NCBI GenBank assembly: GCA_035944135.1
Contig: DASZBM010000002.1
Location: 186,001-250,000 of the forward strand
Origin: Acidobacteriaceae bacterium
Lineage (GTDB): Bacteria; Acidobacteriota; Terriglobia; Terriglobales; Acidobacteriaceae
Reading direction: 5' to 3'
Length of the DNA stretch: 64,000 bases
The notes under the pieces were generated by a model. The model was not told where the DNA came from and did no database searches. It worked only from the letters and a program-made list of their open reading frames with translations. Below are positions 53,410-62,435 of the stretch, piece after piece; the stretch's first letter is position 1; the number at the start of each line of letters is the position of its first letter. The position numbers and the translations under genes were made by a program.

Positions 53410-54900
53410 CTATTTGGTCTTGGCCACCATCGCGCCTGTTGGTAGCTGTTGCACCTTCCAGCCGCCTCCCAAAGCCTGGATCAACTGGACGGCTGCCGTC
53501 ATCTGCTGAGCCCGAATCTGCACCGCCGTCTCTTGATAGTTGAGGAGCGTTTGCTGGGCTTGGATGACATTAAGGTAAGGATCGAGCCCGGCTCTGTATC
53601 GGACGGTTGCCTCATCAAACGCTCGTTGTGCCGCAGCTATAGCCTGATTCTGCTGTTCCAACTCTCCGGCCAGTACATGCGAAGCTACCAGGCTATCTTC
53701 CACCTGCTGGAAAGCTGTCAACGTGGTTTGTCTGTAAGAGGCGATCGCAGCGTCATATTGAGAGCGATATTGCTGAACCGTCGCCCTCCTCAACCCAGCA
53801 TCAAAGATGGTTTCCGTAATTGCTGGTCCAAGTGCCCAGATGCGACTGGGCCATGTAAACCAGTCGGATGCGCTGAGTCCGGTAAATCCTGCGGTTCCGG
53901 AGAGGGTGACATTTGGGAAGTAGGCGCTCTTCGCGACTCCGACTTGTGCATTCGCTTGGGCCAGCGTACGCTCGGCTGCCGCGATGTCGGGACGTCGTTC
54001 AAGGAGTTCCGATGGAACTCCCACCGGCACGGCCGGCGGGATCAACTCGGCGACAGCCGGAGAGAGGCTGAAATCGGCCGGTGCCTTTCCCAGCAATACG
54101 GCGACGGCATGTTCATACTGTGCCCGCGCTATGCGCACGCTCTCCCGTTGCACCTGAACGGAACGAAGCTGTGCCTCGGCAGCTGAAACTGCCTCGTCGG
54201 TTGTCAACCCGGAACGATAGAGAGTCTGGGTCAGATCCAACGTCTGCCGATCGGACGCTACCGTGTCGTCGAGCAATTTTGCCAGTAAGTCCTGCGTCCG
54301 GACGAAGTAGTAATCCATCGCTAACTGCGCCTGGACGGTAAGACGAACATTTGCGAGGGTTGCGGCATCGGCCTGGGCGGCGAACACCGCCGAATGCACT
54401 GAGTTCCGCACACGCCCCCACAGATCGGGTTCCCAGGATGCCTCCACTGGAAGTGAATATTCTGCGTACGTCGTTCCAGAAGTAAGATTCGCAGCCGGAA
54501 ACACAGAGCTCCTGGAGTATCCGATAGAAGCGCCAGCAGTAAGAGAAGGAAAATACTGCGAGCGGACCTCGCGAACAATCGCACGTGCCGTCGCATAGTT
54601 TGCTGCTGCTGCCGCTATGTTCTGGTTCGAGATAACAACTTCTGTCTCAAGCGTATTCAATTCCTGATCGGTGAAACTTTCCCACCACCGGCCACGCGTC
54701 AAAGCATCGGCGGGATTGGCCGCCCCCCAACGGACACCACCTACCATTTCACCTGGCGAGAGCTCCTTATATGCTGCCGGTGCTTGAACCGTCGGAGGTA
54801 CGTATTTTGGCCCAACGGTGCAGCCCAGGAGCAGCGTTCCCAACAGAAGACCGAAGGGAATTCCGATCACGAGCCGTGTTTTAGTTCCCAAGGTAGACAT
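53410..54900 (-). CDS. outer-membrane efflux lipoprotein (NodT/TolC family)
   Basis: 496-residue outer-membrane channel of a tripartite exporter. The lipobox LLLGC with Cys at ~27 follows a hydrophobic signal, then the family opening TVGPKYVPPTVQAPAAYKE. Two OEP repeats of long coiled helices are visible (NIAAAAANYATARAIVREVRSQYFPSLTAGASIGY; RPDIAAAERTLAQANAQVGVAKSAYFPNVTLSG), as is the RYRAGLDPYLNVIQAQQTLLNYQ helix near the end. Last gene of the permease-ATPase-adaptor-OMF operon; its start overlaps the adaptor end by 20 bases. Confidence 0.92.
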   Translation of the reverse strand: MSTLGTKTRLVIGIPFGLLLGTLLLGCTVGPKYVPPTVQAPAAYKELSPGEMVGGVRWGAANPADALTRGRWWESFTDQELNTLETEVVISNQNIAAAAANYATARAIVREVRSQYFPSLTAGASIGYSRSSVFPAANLTSGTTYAEYSLPVEASWEPDLWGRVRNSVHSAVFAAQADAATLANVRLTVQAQLAMDYYFVRTQDLLAKLLDDTVASDRQTLDLTQTLYRSGLTTDEAVSAAEAQLRSVQVQRESVRIARAQYEHAVAVLLGKAPADFSLSPAVAELIPPAVPVGVPSELLERRPDIAAAERTLAQANAQVGVAKSAYFPNVTLSGTAGFTGLSASDWFTWPSRIWALGPAITETIFDAGLRRATVQQYRSQYDAAIASYRQTTLTAFQQVEDSLVASHVLAGELEQQNQAIAAAQRAFDEATVRYRAGLDPYLNVIQAQQTLLNYQETAVQIRAQQMTAAVQLIQALGGGWKVQQLPTGAMVAKTK

Positions 54901-55963
54901 CGACCAACTCTCCGGGGTAGAGGTTCACTCTCTGCGGCTTCGCAAAGCTGAAGATCACCGGCAATACTCGAACGTCGACGCGTTCCTGCCGCTGGTCAGA
55001 GAGTTCAATCTTCGGTGAAACAAATGGCTGAATCCGTTCGAACCGGAGCGGAATTTTTGTGTCAGTTCCACGAATTGTCATCTGTGCCTTGATGTTTTCG
55101 GGCGCGGGCAGGCGCGATAGAAGAATCTCGTCGATATAGCAGCGAACATGAAGGCGATTCTGCTGCGGGCCGAGCACCAGCACCGGTAGGGATGCTTCCG
55201 TGTAGATGTCATAGGCTCCCTGCGGAGAGATGTAGCTGCCAGGAGCCGTGTTCAGCGTAAGCACTGTCGCATCGGTGGGAGCATGTAGCGTGTATTTCGC
55301 GAGCAGCGCACTCGATGACAGTGCCGACCTGTGCAGCGCCTCGTATTGCCTTTCCTGATTGCGGATGTCATAGCTCCAGGCGCCCGCCTTGGTGAGCTCG
55401 TACTGACGTTGTGCAACGTTCAAATTCGCCTTTGCCACCAACTCAGCGTTGATGGCAGCGTCAAGAGCATCTTTGCTTACGGCACGAAGGTCCTCTTTAT
55501 ACGCAGACTGCTGCTTCGCGAGCTCATCGCTTGTGGTCTTCAGAGATGCTTTAGCGGCTTCCACCTGCGCGACGGCAATCTCCAGGTTTTCTTTCCGTGG
55601 TTGTGCGTGTAGCTCCTCGAGCAACGCATGAGCGGCCTGCGCCTGTGATTCCTGCTGCTCGGTTGTGGCTCGTTGCACAGAGTCGTCGATTAGAAGCAGC
55701 GGCTGACCAGCATGGACCTTCTGCCCCTCATTCACAAAGATCTTGCTTACTGTTCCTGGAACCTCCGGGTAGACGCTTATATTCGATCCGCTCGTTTGTT
55801 CACTTTCCACGATCCCTTCGGCGTAAATGCCTGCGGCATAAGGGTTCGAGGCCGGATTGAATAGTGGCGGTTGTGCCGGCTTTTGAATCGCGAAGACAAC
55901 AGCTGCAGCGCACCCCAGAAGAATGCCAATCCCCGAAAGAATGAATAGGAGTTTGTCTTTCAT
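54881..55963 (-). CDS. HlyD/DevB-type membrane fusion protein
   Basis: 360-residue periplasmic adaptor. An N-terminal membrane anchor (LLFILSGIGILLGCAAAVVFAI) is followed by a barrel-sandwich lipoyl half (ISVYPEVPGTVSKIFVNEGQKVHAGQPLLLIDD), a long alpha-helical hairpin (~100-205) and the second lipoyl half (APTDATVLTLNTAPGSYIS). It links the inner-membrane ABC permease to the outer-membrane channel. ATGA overlap with the ATPase gene. The four-gene order resembles cyanobacterial DevBCA and MacAB-TolC exporters. Confidence 0.9.
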   Translation of the reverse strand: MKDKLLFILSGIGILLGCAAAVVFAIQKPAQPPLFNPASNPYAAGIYAEGIVESEQTSGSNISVYPEVPGTVSKIFVNEGQKVHAGQPLLLIDDSVQRATTEQQESQAQAAHALLEELHAQPRKENLEIAVAQVEAAKASLKTTSDELAKQQSAYKEDLRAVSKDALDAAINAELVAKANLNVAQRQYELTKAGAWSYDIRNQERQYEALHRSALSSSALLAKYTLHAPTDATVLTLNTAPGSYISPQGAYDIYTEASLPVLVLGPQQNRLHVRCYIDEILLSRLPAPENIKAQMTIRGTDTKIPLRFERIQPFVSPKIELSDQRQERVDVRVLPVIFSFAKPQRVNLYPGELVDVYLGN

Positions 55964-56655
55964 TCCTTGCTCCCCGCTCCGCTCAGGAGTTTGCCATCTT
56001 CCATGGTCAAGATTCGGGTCGCGAATTCGTTGATACGGGCATCATGAGTCACCACAACAATGCAGCGGTTTCCATTGAGAATGTTCGTTTTCACAAAGGT
56101 GAGAATTGACCGGCCGGTATCGCCATCCAACGATGCGGTCGGTTCATCCATGATCAGAATGTCGGGCTGGCTGATCATGGCTCGCGCAATGGCCACGCGT
56201 TGTTGTTCGCCTCCACTCAGCTTCACCGGTGGGAGTTGCGCCCGGCTCTTGAGCCCGACCACGTCAAGATATTTCTCCGCCTCTCGGAGAGCCTGATCCC
56301 ATGGAATGCGTCTCAGAATGAGCGGAATTGCAACGTTTTCGGCGGTCGTAAGGCGAGGAAATAAGTGGTAGTCCTGGAAAACGAACCCGATTCGATTGAG
56401 GCGAAAGTCTGCGAGCTTGTCATTGGGCAAAGACCAGATGTCCTGGCCTTCCATCGTCACGGTTCCTTCGTTCGGCCGCAGGATTCCCGACAACATGCTT
56501 AGCAGCGTTGTCTTTCCGCTGCCAGAGGGCCCGACAATGTACACGATTTCGCCGAGGTAGGTCACAAGATCGACCGCTCTAACCGCATTGGTGCGAGCGT
56601 CGCCCTCACCAAACCATTTGGTGAGACCGATCGCCTGTATCGCAACCTGTGACAT
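55960..56655 (-). CDS. ABC exporter ATPase (MacB/DevA/LolD-like)
   Basis: 231-residue ATPase: Walker [11 protein letters not shown]-loop [17 protein letters not shown], signature [15 protein letters not shown], Walker [13 protein letters not shown], switch His VVTHD. The LolD/MacB subgroup is indicated by [18 protein letters not shown]. Two bases separate it from the permease, and it overlaps the adaptor by ATGA. Confidence 0.92.
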   Translation of the reverse strand: MSQVAIQAIGLTKWFGEGDARTNAVRAVDLVTYLGEIVYIVGPSGSGKTTLLSMLSGILRPNEGTVTMEGQDIWSLPNDKLADFRLNRIGFVFQDYHLFPRLTTAENVAIPLILRRIPWDQALREAEKYLDVVGLKSRAQLPPVKLSGGEQQRVAIARAMISQPDILIMDEPTASLDGDTGRSILTFVKTNILNGNRCIVVVTHDARINEFATRILTMEDGKLLSGAGSKE

Positions 56656-56657
56656 GG

Positions 56658-57794
56658 TTATCCCCGGAATATCTCGAAGGGTTCAATCCGGAGCACCTTG
56701 CGGACTCCGATGTAGCCAGAGATGGCTGCGATGATTAGCACCATTGAAAGTCCGAGAGCAAGATTTAGAAATGTGATCATCGATGCGTAATCGGGAATAC
56801 GAAGCCGAGCCATGGCGATCACACACGTGCACAAGCCAATGCCGAGTCCGTATCCGATCAGCCCTGTAAATCCCGCCTGAAAAACGATCATGTTTACGAG
56901 ATCGCGGTTTTTTGCACCGATCGCCTTCAAAGCCCCAAATTTGTCCAGGTTTTCGAGGATGAACGTGTAAAAGGTCTGACCTGAAATCGAAAGACCCACG
57001 ATGAAGCTGATAGCGGTCATCAGCATGATGTTGAGTCCGAGCGCCGTTTGATATGTGTAGAAGTCCGAAATGCGGCGGATAAACTGGTCCTTTGTCAATG
57101 CCAGGTATCCGAGCGCTCGTACCTGTTTTTGGATTTGGACGACATCGGCCTGGGACTTGGGCCTCACGAGAATGTACGAAATCGTATACCGCGGGTTGGG
57201 AATGTACTGGATAGCACGCTCATACGTTGTATAGAGCGTGGGTGTTCCAAAGAGACCACTTGTGGTGACTTTCGCGATGCCAATGATCACACCACGGTGA
57301 TCGTTCAACTCAAACTCCGTTCCGATCTTCGGATTGTTGAGTTTGGCGAACTCTGAGTCGTGGAGAACGATGAACGCGTTCTCGGCATAGATGCTTTCAA
57401 TTTTCCCCGTTTCCATTTGCGGCCGGCCGTACAGGCTCGTGTCATCAAGCCCGATAACATTGACCGACTGGTAGGTGCCATTTACCAGCCTTACGAGCGC
57501 GCCGCCAGAGAACAAGGGGACTGCATAATCGACGCCGTTGATGCTACGTACTGCGTCCAGCGTGTAGTCGGGGATCCCGATGGTGTTTGCGACTGTGTTG
57601 ACGCTCGGATCCATGATCCAGATCGGCGCCCCGATGTTGATCACAGTAGATGAGGCCCGGTTCAATACGCCGGCGAACATGGAAGTCATTGCGATCATCA
57701 GAAAAACCGCAAACGTGATGCCTATCAGCAGACCATTGAACTTTGCCCGATCGTTCACCAGCAGCTTGAATGCTAGTTTTAGAATTCCTGACAT
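56658..57794 (-). CDS. ABC exporter permease (FtsX/DevC-like)
   Basis: 378 residues: one N-terminal transmembrane helix (GLLIGITFAVFLMIAMTSMFAG), a ~220-residue periplasmic domain (VINIGAPIWIMDPSVNTVANTIGIPDY ... IRRISDFYTYQ), then three helices (IMLMTAISFIVGLSISGQTF; LVNMIVFQAGFTGLIGYGLGIGLCTCVIAM; ALGLSMVLIIAAISGYIGV), the MacB/DevC topology. First gene of the efflux operon. A GTGA-N6-TCAC box is 80 bases upstream. Confidence 0.9.
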   Translation of the reverse strand: MSGILKLAFKLLVNDRAKFNGLLIGITFAVFLMIAMTSMFAGVLNRASSTVINIGAPIWIMDPSVNTVANTIGIPDYTLDAVRSINGVDYAVPLFSGGALVRLVNGTYQSVNVIGLDDTSLYGRPQMETGKIESIYAENAFIVLHDSEFAKLNNPKIGTEFELNDHRGVIIGIAKVTTSGLFGTPTLYTTYERAIQYIPNPRYTISYILVRPKSQADVVQIQKQVRALGYLALTKDQFIRRISDFYTYQTALGLNIMLMTAISFIVGLSISGQTFYTFILENLDKFGALKAIGAKNRDLVNMIVFQAGFTGLIGYGLGIGLCTCVIAMARLRIPDYASMITFLNLALGLSMVLIIAAISGYIGVRKVLRIEPFEIFRG

Positions 57795-57867
57795 TCACTG
57801 CCTCCCGGTCATCTGGGATCATCGCAGTAATGCCAACGCGTCGCCGGGTCATTCGTCACGGAATATG

Positions 57868-57881
57868 GTGATGCGGATCAC
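57868..57881 (-). promoter_or_regulatory. CRP/FNR-type site upstream of the efflux operon
   Basis: GTGA-N6-TCAC. On the minus strand it is preceded by CGAAAGCTT, as is the site upstream of the dehydrogenase remnant at 62.0 kb. No TAGGCT-like hexamer lies at the standard distance. Confidence 0.5.
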
Positions 57882-57911
57882 AAGCTTTCGCGAAGATCCC
57901 GCGATCGCCTG

Positions 57912-58829
57912 TTAGGCGGCCCCGGGCACTGTGAGAATTGGGCACTTCGCCGCGCGAATAATCGCGCTCAATGGTCCCATCTGTGATGGATCAGTTGCAG
58001 GATGCACGATTCCAAAGCACAGCAGGTCAGCCGAAGCTGCTTTAGCCTGTTCCAATATGTGATCCTGCTGAGATCCGAATCGCAGAGTCCAACTGGACCC
58101 GATCCCTTGGCGCCTGAAGTTGTCCGCAATCTTCTCCTCCCGCATCTCTAATTCGCGCAGCCTGGCGCCATCGATGACACGTGTTGCGTAAGGCTCGATA
58201 TGGACGACGTGGATATGCATTGCAAATTTCCTGGCTAGATCGCGAGCGAGCTCCTGGGCTCGTCCCTGACTGGTTGGCAGGGTGGATGCATACACAATCT
58301 CGGACAGTCTTATCCCGTGTGCCGAAGCTTGCGCAACCGATGGGCCGACGATAAGGACTGGGCAACTGACAGATCGCAGGAGATACTCGGCAGTCGATCC
58401 GAGCGTGATGCGGTCAGCCGCGTGATACCCATAAGCGCCCATTAACAGGAGGTCGGGCTTGCGTTCGGATATTAATTGGACCAAAAGATCCGTAGGGGAT
58501 CCACTCTGGATGAGATATGAAGCCTTGATCCCTTGCGACTGCAATTGGGTCGACAGCTGATCCAACTCGTGACGCTCTGCCAGTATCTCGACCTTCGCCT
58601 TAGCAACGCCCTCGTCCATCATCTCGCTGAGCGTTCCCGGGGTTTCAATGTGAGCGAGCACGATCTCAGAGTGAAAAGTCCTGGCAATCTCAATTGCGTA
58701 ACGTAAAGCTGTTTCGGACGCGGTCGAGAAATCGTAGGCAACGACGAGCTTCTGAAGCACTGCCTGTTTTGCAGCTTCTGGAAATACCGTAGCGGGTGGA
58801 TTTTGCTTCTGTAAGGGTGCGGGTTCCAT
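57912..58829 (-). CDS. universal stress protein, two UspA domains (5)
   Basis: 305 residues. Domain 1 (LQKLVVAYDFSTASETALRYAIEIA) has a canonical nucleotide motif GAYGYHAADRITLGS; domain 2 (LSEIVYASTLPTSQGRAQELARDLA) has GIVHPATDPSQMGPL, degenerate. AGGAGGGG is placed before the ATG. Upstream box and a ~22-base leader as in the other USP genes. Confidence 0.92.
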   Translation of the reverse strand: MEPAPLQKQNPPATVFPEAAKQAVLQKLVVAYDFSTASETALRYAIEIARTFHSEIVLAHIETPGTLSEMMDEGVAKAKVEILAERHELDQLSTQLQSQGIKASYLIQSGSPTDLLVQLISERKPDLLLMGAYGYHAADRITLGSTAEYLLRSVSCPVLIVGPSVAQASAHGIRLSEIVYASTLPTSQGRAQELARDLARKFAMHIHVVHIEPYATRVIDGARLRELEMREEKIADNFRRQGIGSSWTLRFGSQQDHILEQAKAASADLLCFGIVHPATDPSQMGPLSAIIRAAKCPILTVPGAA

Positions 58830-58857
58830 AAGCTCCCCTCCTGTTGAGGTGAACTTT

Positions 58858-58900
58858 AGTATTCATTTGAACGCGTTCGTTCAGATGTGATGACTGTCAC
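58858..58900 (-). promoter_or_regulatory. CRP/FNR-type promoter of USP gene 5
   Basis: Full CRP-like palindrome TGTGA-N6-TCACA at 58886-58901, followed on the minus strand after 23 bases by AATACT (58863-58858). The leader to the ATG at 58829 is about 22 bases. Confidence 0.65.
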
Positions 58901-58944
58901 AACTGCGCGGGCCGGTGCACTAAGTCTCCGAATCGCAGAGCGAC

Positions 58945-61473
58945 TTAGTGCACCGGTGAGGCTAGAACAGGAGTCGCGAGGTGGGGGACGAGGTCGCGGA
59001 CTGGGAAAAGCTTCCGCTTCGCGAACTCCACAAACAGCAGATAGGCCCCGGTGGCTAGTCCGAGGAAGATGAAATATCGCGCATGCAGACCGACAAAGCC
59101 TAATCGCTGTGCGAAGCGGGAATAGGGAAGCCATAGGCCAGCTATTACGGCAACCGCGACGGTGATCAGCAACCCGTTGGACGGCCTGCTACGCAGCGGC
59201 GACCGCATCGTTCGAATGATCAACAGGACCAATGTCTGCGTAGCTAACGATTCAACGAACCAACCTGTATGAAACTCGACCTCGCCTGCATGAAAGACAC
59301 GAAGCATGACGTAGAAGGTCAGAAAATCGAATAGAGAACTGATTGGGCCGACGAGAACCATGAAGCGCCGTATGGTTCGAATGTCCCAGTGTTGTGGCTT
59401 CTGGATGTACTCCGGATCGACGTTGTCAGTGGGAATTGTGAGCTGAGAGAGGTCATAGAGGAAATTATTCAGAAGAATTTGAGTTGGAAGCATCGGAAGG
59501 AAGGGAAGTACGACTGATGCCGCGGCCATGCTCAATACGTTGCCGAAGTTAGAGCTGGTCCCCATTAGCAAATACTTCATGACGTTCCCGAAGGCCCTAC
59601 GACCCTCCACGATGCCATCGTGCAAAACATTGAGACCGGGCTTCAGCATCACCACGTCTGAAGCGTCTTGTGCAATGTCTACAGCATGCGGTGCGGCGAT
59701 CCCGATATCGGCGGCATGCATCGCAGGTGAGTCATTGATGCCATCCCCGATAAAACCGACCACATGACCTGAGTGTCGCAATGCGTTCAGGACACGCACC
59801 TTTTGTGCAGGAGAAAGACGAGCGAATATGTTCGCCTCGTTTACGAGGTGCACCAGTGCCGGCTCGCTGATGTTTTCCAGATCATCGCCTAGAACTACAC
59901 CAGAGATGGGCATTCCCGCATCCTGGCAGATGTATTTGGTTACGAGATCGCTGTCACCCGAAAGGATCTTGATCTCGATTCCATCTTCCTTCAAGTGCTG
60001 TATGGTCTCGGCAGCGTCTGGCAGAATCGGATCGGAAAATGAGAGATAACCCAGAAACGTCAGATTGTTCTCATCCGCAACAGTGTAAATGCCGCGAGGA
60101 TCGAGCTGACGCTCGGCAACTGCAAGTACGCGAAAGCCATTGGCACTCTCTCGTTTGTAAAGATCCGTAAGGAAATTCTTCTGCTCCGCCGTTATAGGCA
60201 GCTCGCGGTCGCCACTCGCAATGGCGGTCACTAAAGGCAGGATTCCCTCCGGCGACCCCTTGCATATCAGGATGCTCTTGCCGTCTCGCTCCACTACAAC
60301 CGAGAGGCGGCGGCGTTGGAAGTCGAAAGGAATCTCATCCAGCTTCCTAGGCATAGAGAGACCACTCATTGGAGTGGCTAAGATAGCCGTATCCAATGGG
60401 CTGCGAATTCCGGTCTCTTGTTGACTGTTGATTTGTGCGGCCGCGAGGGCCCGCGGCGAGGTTTTCCCATCCGGTCCGAGGGTCCCATGCAATTCCAGAG
60501 CGCCCGATGTGAGTGTGCCCGTTTTATCGCAGCATAGAATATCGATGCTGCCGAGGTTCTGGATTGCGGGAAGTCGTTTCACAATGACCTGTTTCCGCGC
60601 CATTGCCAGTGCCCCGCGTGAGAGGGTGACAGAGGTAATCATCGGGAGAAACTCGGGTGTGAGTCCCACGGCGAGAGAGACCGCGAACAGCAACGAATCA
60701 AAGGCTGGTCGATGCAGAGCCAAGCTAATTAGCAACACAAAGAGCACGAGTCCGAAAACGAACCTTGTGATTAGGTAGCCGAATCGGCGTAAACCGATAT
60801 CGAATGCGGTCTCCGGCGCTCGCTCCGATAGCTGCGCCGCGATGTCACCGAACGCAGTTCGGGAACCGGTCGCGATCACCTCAGCAATGGCGGTGCCACT
60901 CACGACAGACGTGCCCACGAAAATCATGTTCGGTGCGTTCGGCAATTGCGACGCAGGAGTATCCGATGCCGTCTTCTCCGTAGGCGCCGATTCCCCCGTG
61001 AGCATCGCCTGTTGTACGAACAGATCGCGAGCTTCAAAGAGCCGCGCGTCTGCCGGAATCAAATCGCCGGCGGATAATCGGATGATGTCACCAGGAACAA
61101 GGACACGCCTGGGGAGCTCTTGCCAAGTGCCATCGCGTTGCACGGAGGCCGTGGCCGCGACCTTGGCCCGAAGGTGCTCGATGATCTTGCGCGATCTGTA
61201 GGACTGTACGAAATCGATCGTGGCTCCAAGGAGCACGAGGGCGGCGATCAAAGTGGCGTCAAAGGTTTCGCCAATTAGACGGGAAATGGCTGCCGCGATC
61301 AGCAGGATAATCGCGAGCGGATTCGTGAAAAGAACCAGGAAATCCAGCCACGGCTGCCTGCCGTGCTTCCTGGGCAATTCGTTCGGGCCAAATTCTTCGA
61401 TCCTTGCGGTAGCTTCCTGAGAACTCAACCCTGGGAACGAAATGTTAGCTGTCGTTGCCATGGGACATCTCAT
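58945..61473 (-). CDS. mgtA: P-type ATPase, MgtA (Mg2+-importing) type
   Basis: 842-residue cation pump. The N-terminal regulatory part and A-domain include TGES (159-162); the phosphorylation site is Asp316 in DKTGTLTSG; the N-domain follows; the hinge is VGFIGDGINDSPAMHAADIGIA; about ten membrane helices are visible, including LLFAVSLAVGLTPEFLPMITS (P-E-x-L-P metal site of M4) and LLNNFLYDLSQLTIPTDNVD in M6. The MgtA/MgtB subclass is suggested by LTPEFLPMI, and Mg2+ is the likely ion, but calcium relatives exist. It starts with an ATGA overlap with the dehydrogenase remnant. An ATG 12 bases later is an alternative. Confidence 0.88.
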   Translation of the reverse strand: MRCPMATTANISFPGLSSQEATARIEEFGPNELPRKHGRQPWLDFLVLFTNPLAIILLIAAAISRLIGETFDATLIAALVLLGATIDFVQSYRSRKIIEHLRAKVAATASVQRDGTWQELPRRVLVPGDIIRLSAGDLIPADARLFEARDLFVQQAMLTGESAPTEKTASDTPASQLPNAPNMIFVGTSVVSGTAIAEVIATGSRTAFGDIAAQLSERAPETAFDIGLRRFGYLITRFVFGLVLFVLLISLALHRPAFDSLLFAVSLAVGLTPEFLPMITSVTLSRGALAMARKQVIVKRLPAIQNLGSIDILCCDKTGTLTSGALELHGTLGPDGKTSPRALAAAQINSQQETGIRSPLDTAILATPMSGLSMPRKLDEIPFDFQRRRLSVVVERDGKSILICKGSPEGILPLVTAIASGDRELPITAEQKNFLTDLYKRESANGFRVLAVAERQLDPRGIYTVADENNLTFLGYLSFSDPILPDAAETIQHLKEDGIEIKILSGDSDLVTKYICQDAGMPISGVVLGDDLENISEPALVHLVNEANIFARLSPAQKVRVLNALRHSGHVVGFIGDGINDSPAMHAADIGIAAPHAVDIAQDASDVVMLKPGLNVLHDGIVEGRRAFGNVMKYLLMGTSSNFGNVLSMAAASVVLPFLPMLPTQILLNNFLYDLSQLTIPTDNVDPEYIQKPQHWDIRTIRRFMVLVGPISSLFDFLTFYVMLRVFHAGEVEFHTGWFVESLATQTLVLLIIRTMRSPLRSRPSNGLLITVAVAVIAGLWLPYSRFAQRLGFVGLHARYFIFLGLATGAYLLFVEFAKRKLFPVRDLVPHLATPVLASPVH

Positions 61474-61970
61474 GCTTGAGGTAGAAGGACGGCCGTGTGA
61501 TTCAATTGGTCCGCCTCCTGAGCACGTAAGGCTGCATTGACCTGATCCAGTCGATAGGTATCTACCTCAGGTCGAAGATGGAGGGCAGCCGCGATCTTCA
61601 GGAGCTCGTATTCGGCGTATGCATCGTGATGCGTGTACACCGGCGGATCGCACAGATTTTCTCTATCTGCGCGGCAGAAGCGCCATGTTCCGTCTGTCCC
61701 CACAACCCAGGACACGCCGACGCGCATGCCTGCAGATAAGCGCTTCTGGGGCGATTGGACGACCTCTGCCACGATTTCATGGCCGGGAATGATGCACGGA
61801 CCTTTTGGTGGCAGATGTCCTTCAATGATTTGGAGGTCCGTGCGGCAGATGCCACACGCTAGCACTTTCAGCAATGCAAAGCCCGGTTCAACAATGGGCG
61901 TGGGAATGTCTCGAATCGAGAGTGGGTTCGCGTCTGCTGCACCTAGTTTTGTCAGCACCGCTGCCTTCAT
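61470..61970 (-). pseudogene. zinc-type alcohol dehydrogenase lacking its Rossmann domain
   Basis: 166 residues instead of ~330-350. Residues 1-~125 are the GroES-like catalytic half (MKAAVLTKLG, CGICRTDLQIIEG, IIPGHEIVAEV, VGVSW, ENLCDPPVYTHHDAYAEYELL). The sequence then joins directly to the extreme C-terminus of the family (IAAALHLRPEVDTYRLDQVNAALRAQEADQLNHTAVLLP). The NAD-binding half (GxGxxG) is gone without a frameshift. The structural-zinc lobe is also degraded: only two of the usual four Cys remain in GTDGTWRFCRADRENLC. A working dehydrogenase is not expected; translation may persist because it is coupled to mgtA. Confidence 0.82.
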
Positions 61971-62037
61971 CGTCCACCCCGGGTGCGACTTCGAATCGTG
62001 CCAAAGCCAGATTGTTCCTCCACTTCGGCAGACGGCA

Positions 62038-62051
62038 GTGATCAAGGTCAC
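62038..62051 (-). promoter_or_regulatory. CRP/FNR-type site upstream of the dehydrogenase-mgtA operon
   Basis: GTGA-N6-TCAC, with minus-strand upstream flank CGAAAGCTT identical to the efflux-operon site. A weak hexamer CAATCT lies 23 bases downstream. The distance to the ATG at 61970 is ~75 bases from the dyad centre. Confidence 0.55.
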
Positions 62052-62078
62052 AAGCTTTCGTGACCGAAAATGCAGCAC

Positions 62079-62435
62079 CAGTGCGCATTTGTTCCTACGC
62101 TCTCCCTAGATCCGCAGGATCGGAGGAGCAAACGCTCTTGCGCAAACCTGCCAGTCCAGTTCATCTTGAACGTGCTGACGCAATTGCAGATCGCTGCTCA
62201 TCATTTCATTTCTCAGTTATGTCCAATGCTATTGGCACTCGCCCGAGTGAAAACCGGGACGTCTTCTGGCTGCTCGCAGGTGCCAGATAGCGCATCACGT
62301 CCTTGAGGTCCGATGGCGGGGGTCTTCAGCCCAAGTTGCGCAGGTCAAGTAGGGGAATCTTTCTCGCCATGGCTAATTAGTTCAAGGACGCCCTGGATGA
62401 AGCCCTTGACGCTGTTGGTCCTCGGAAGCGTAGCG
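62079..62435. other. 357-base gap, no gene recognised
   Basis: Between the dehydrogenase remnant and the second receiver gene. Short open frames on both strands show no family similarity or repeat structure that I can see. It may be decayed sequence from the deletion-prone neighbourhood. Confidence 0.4.
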
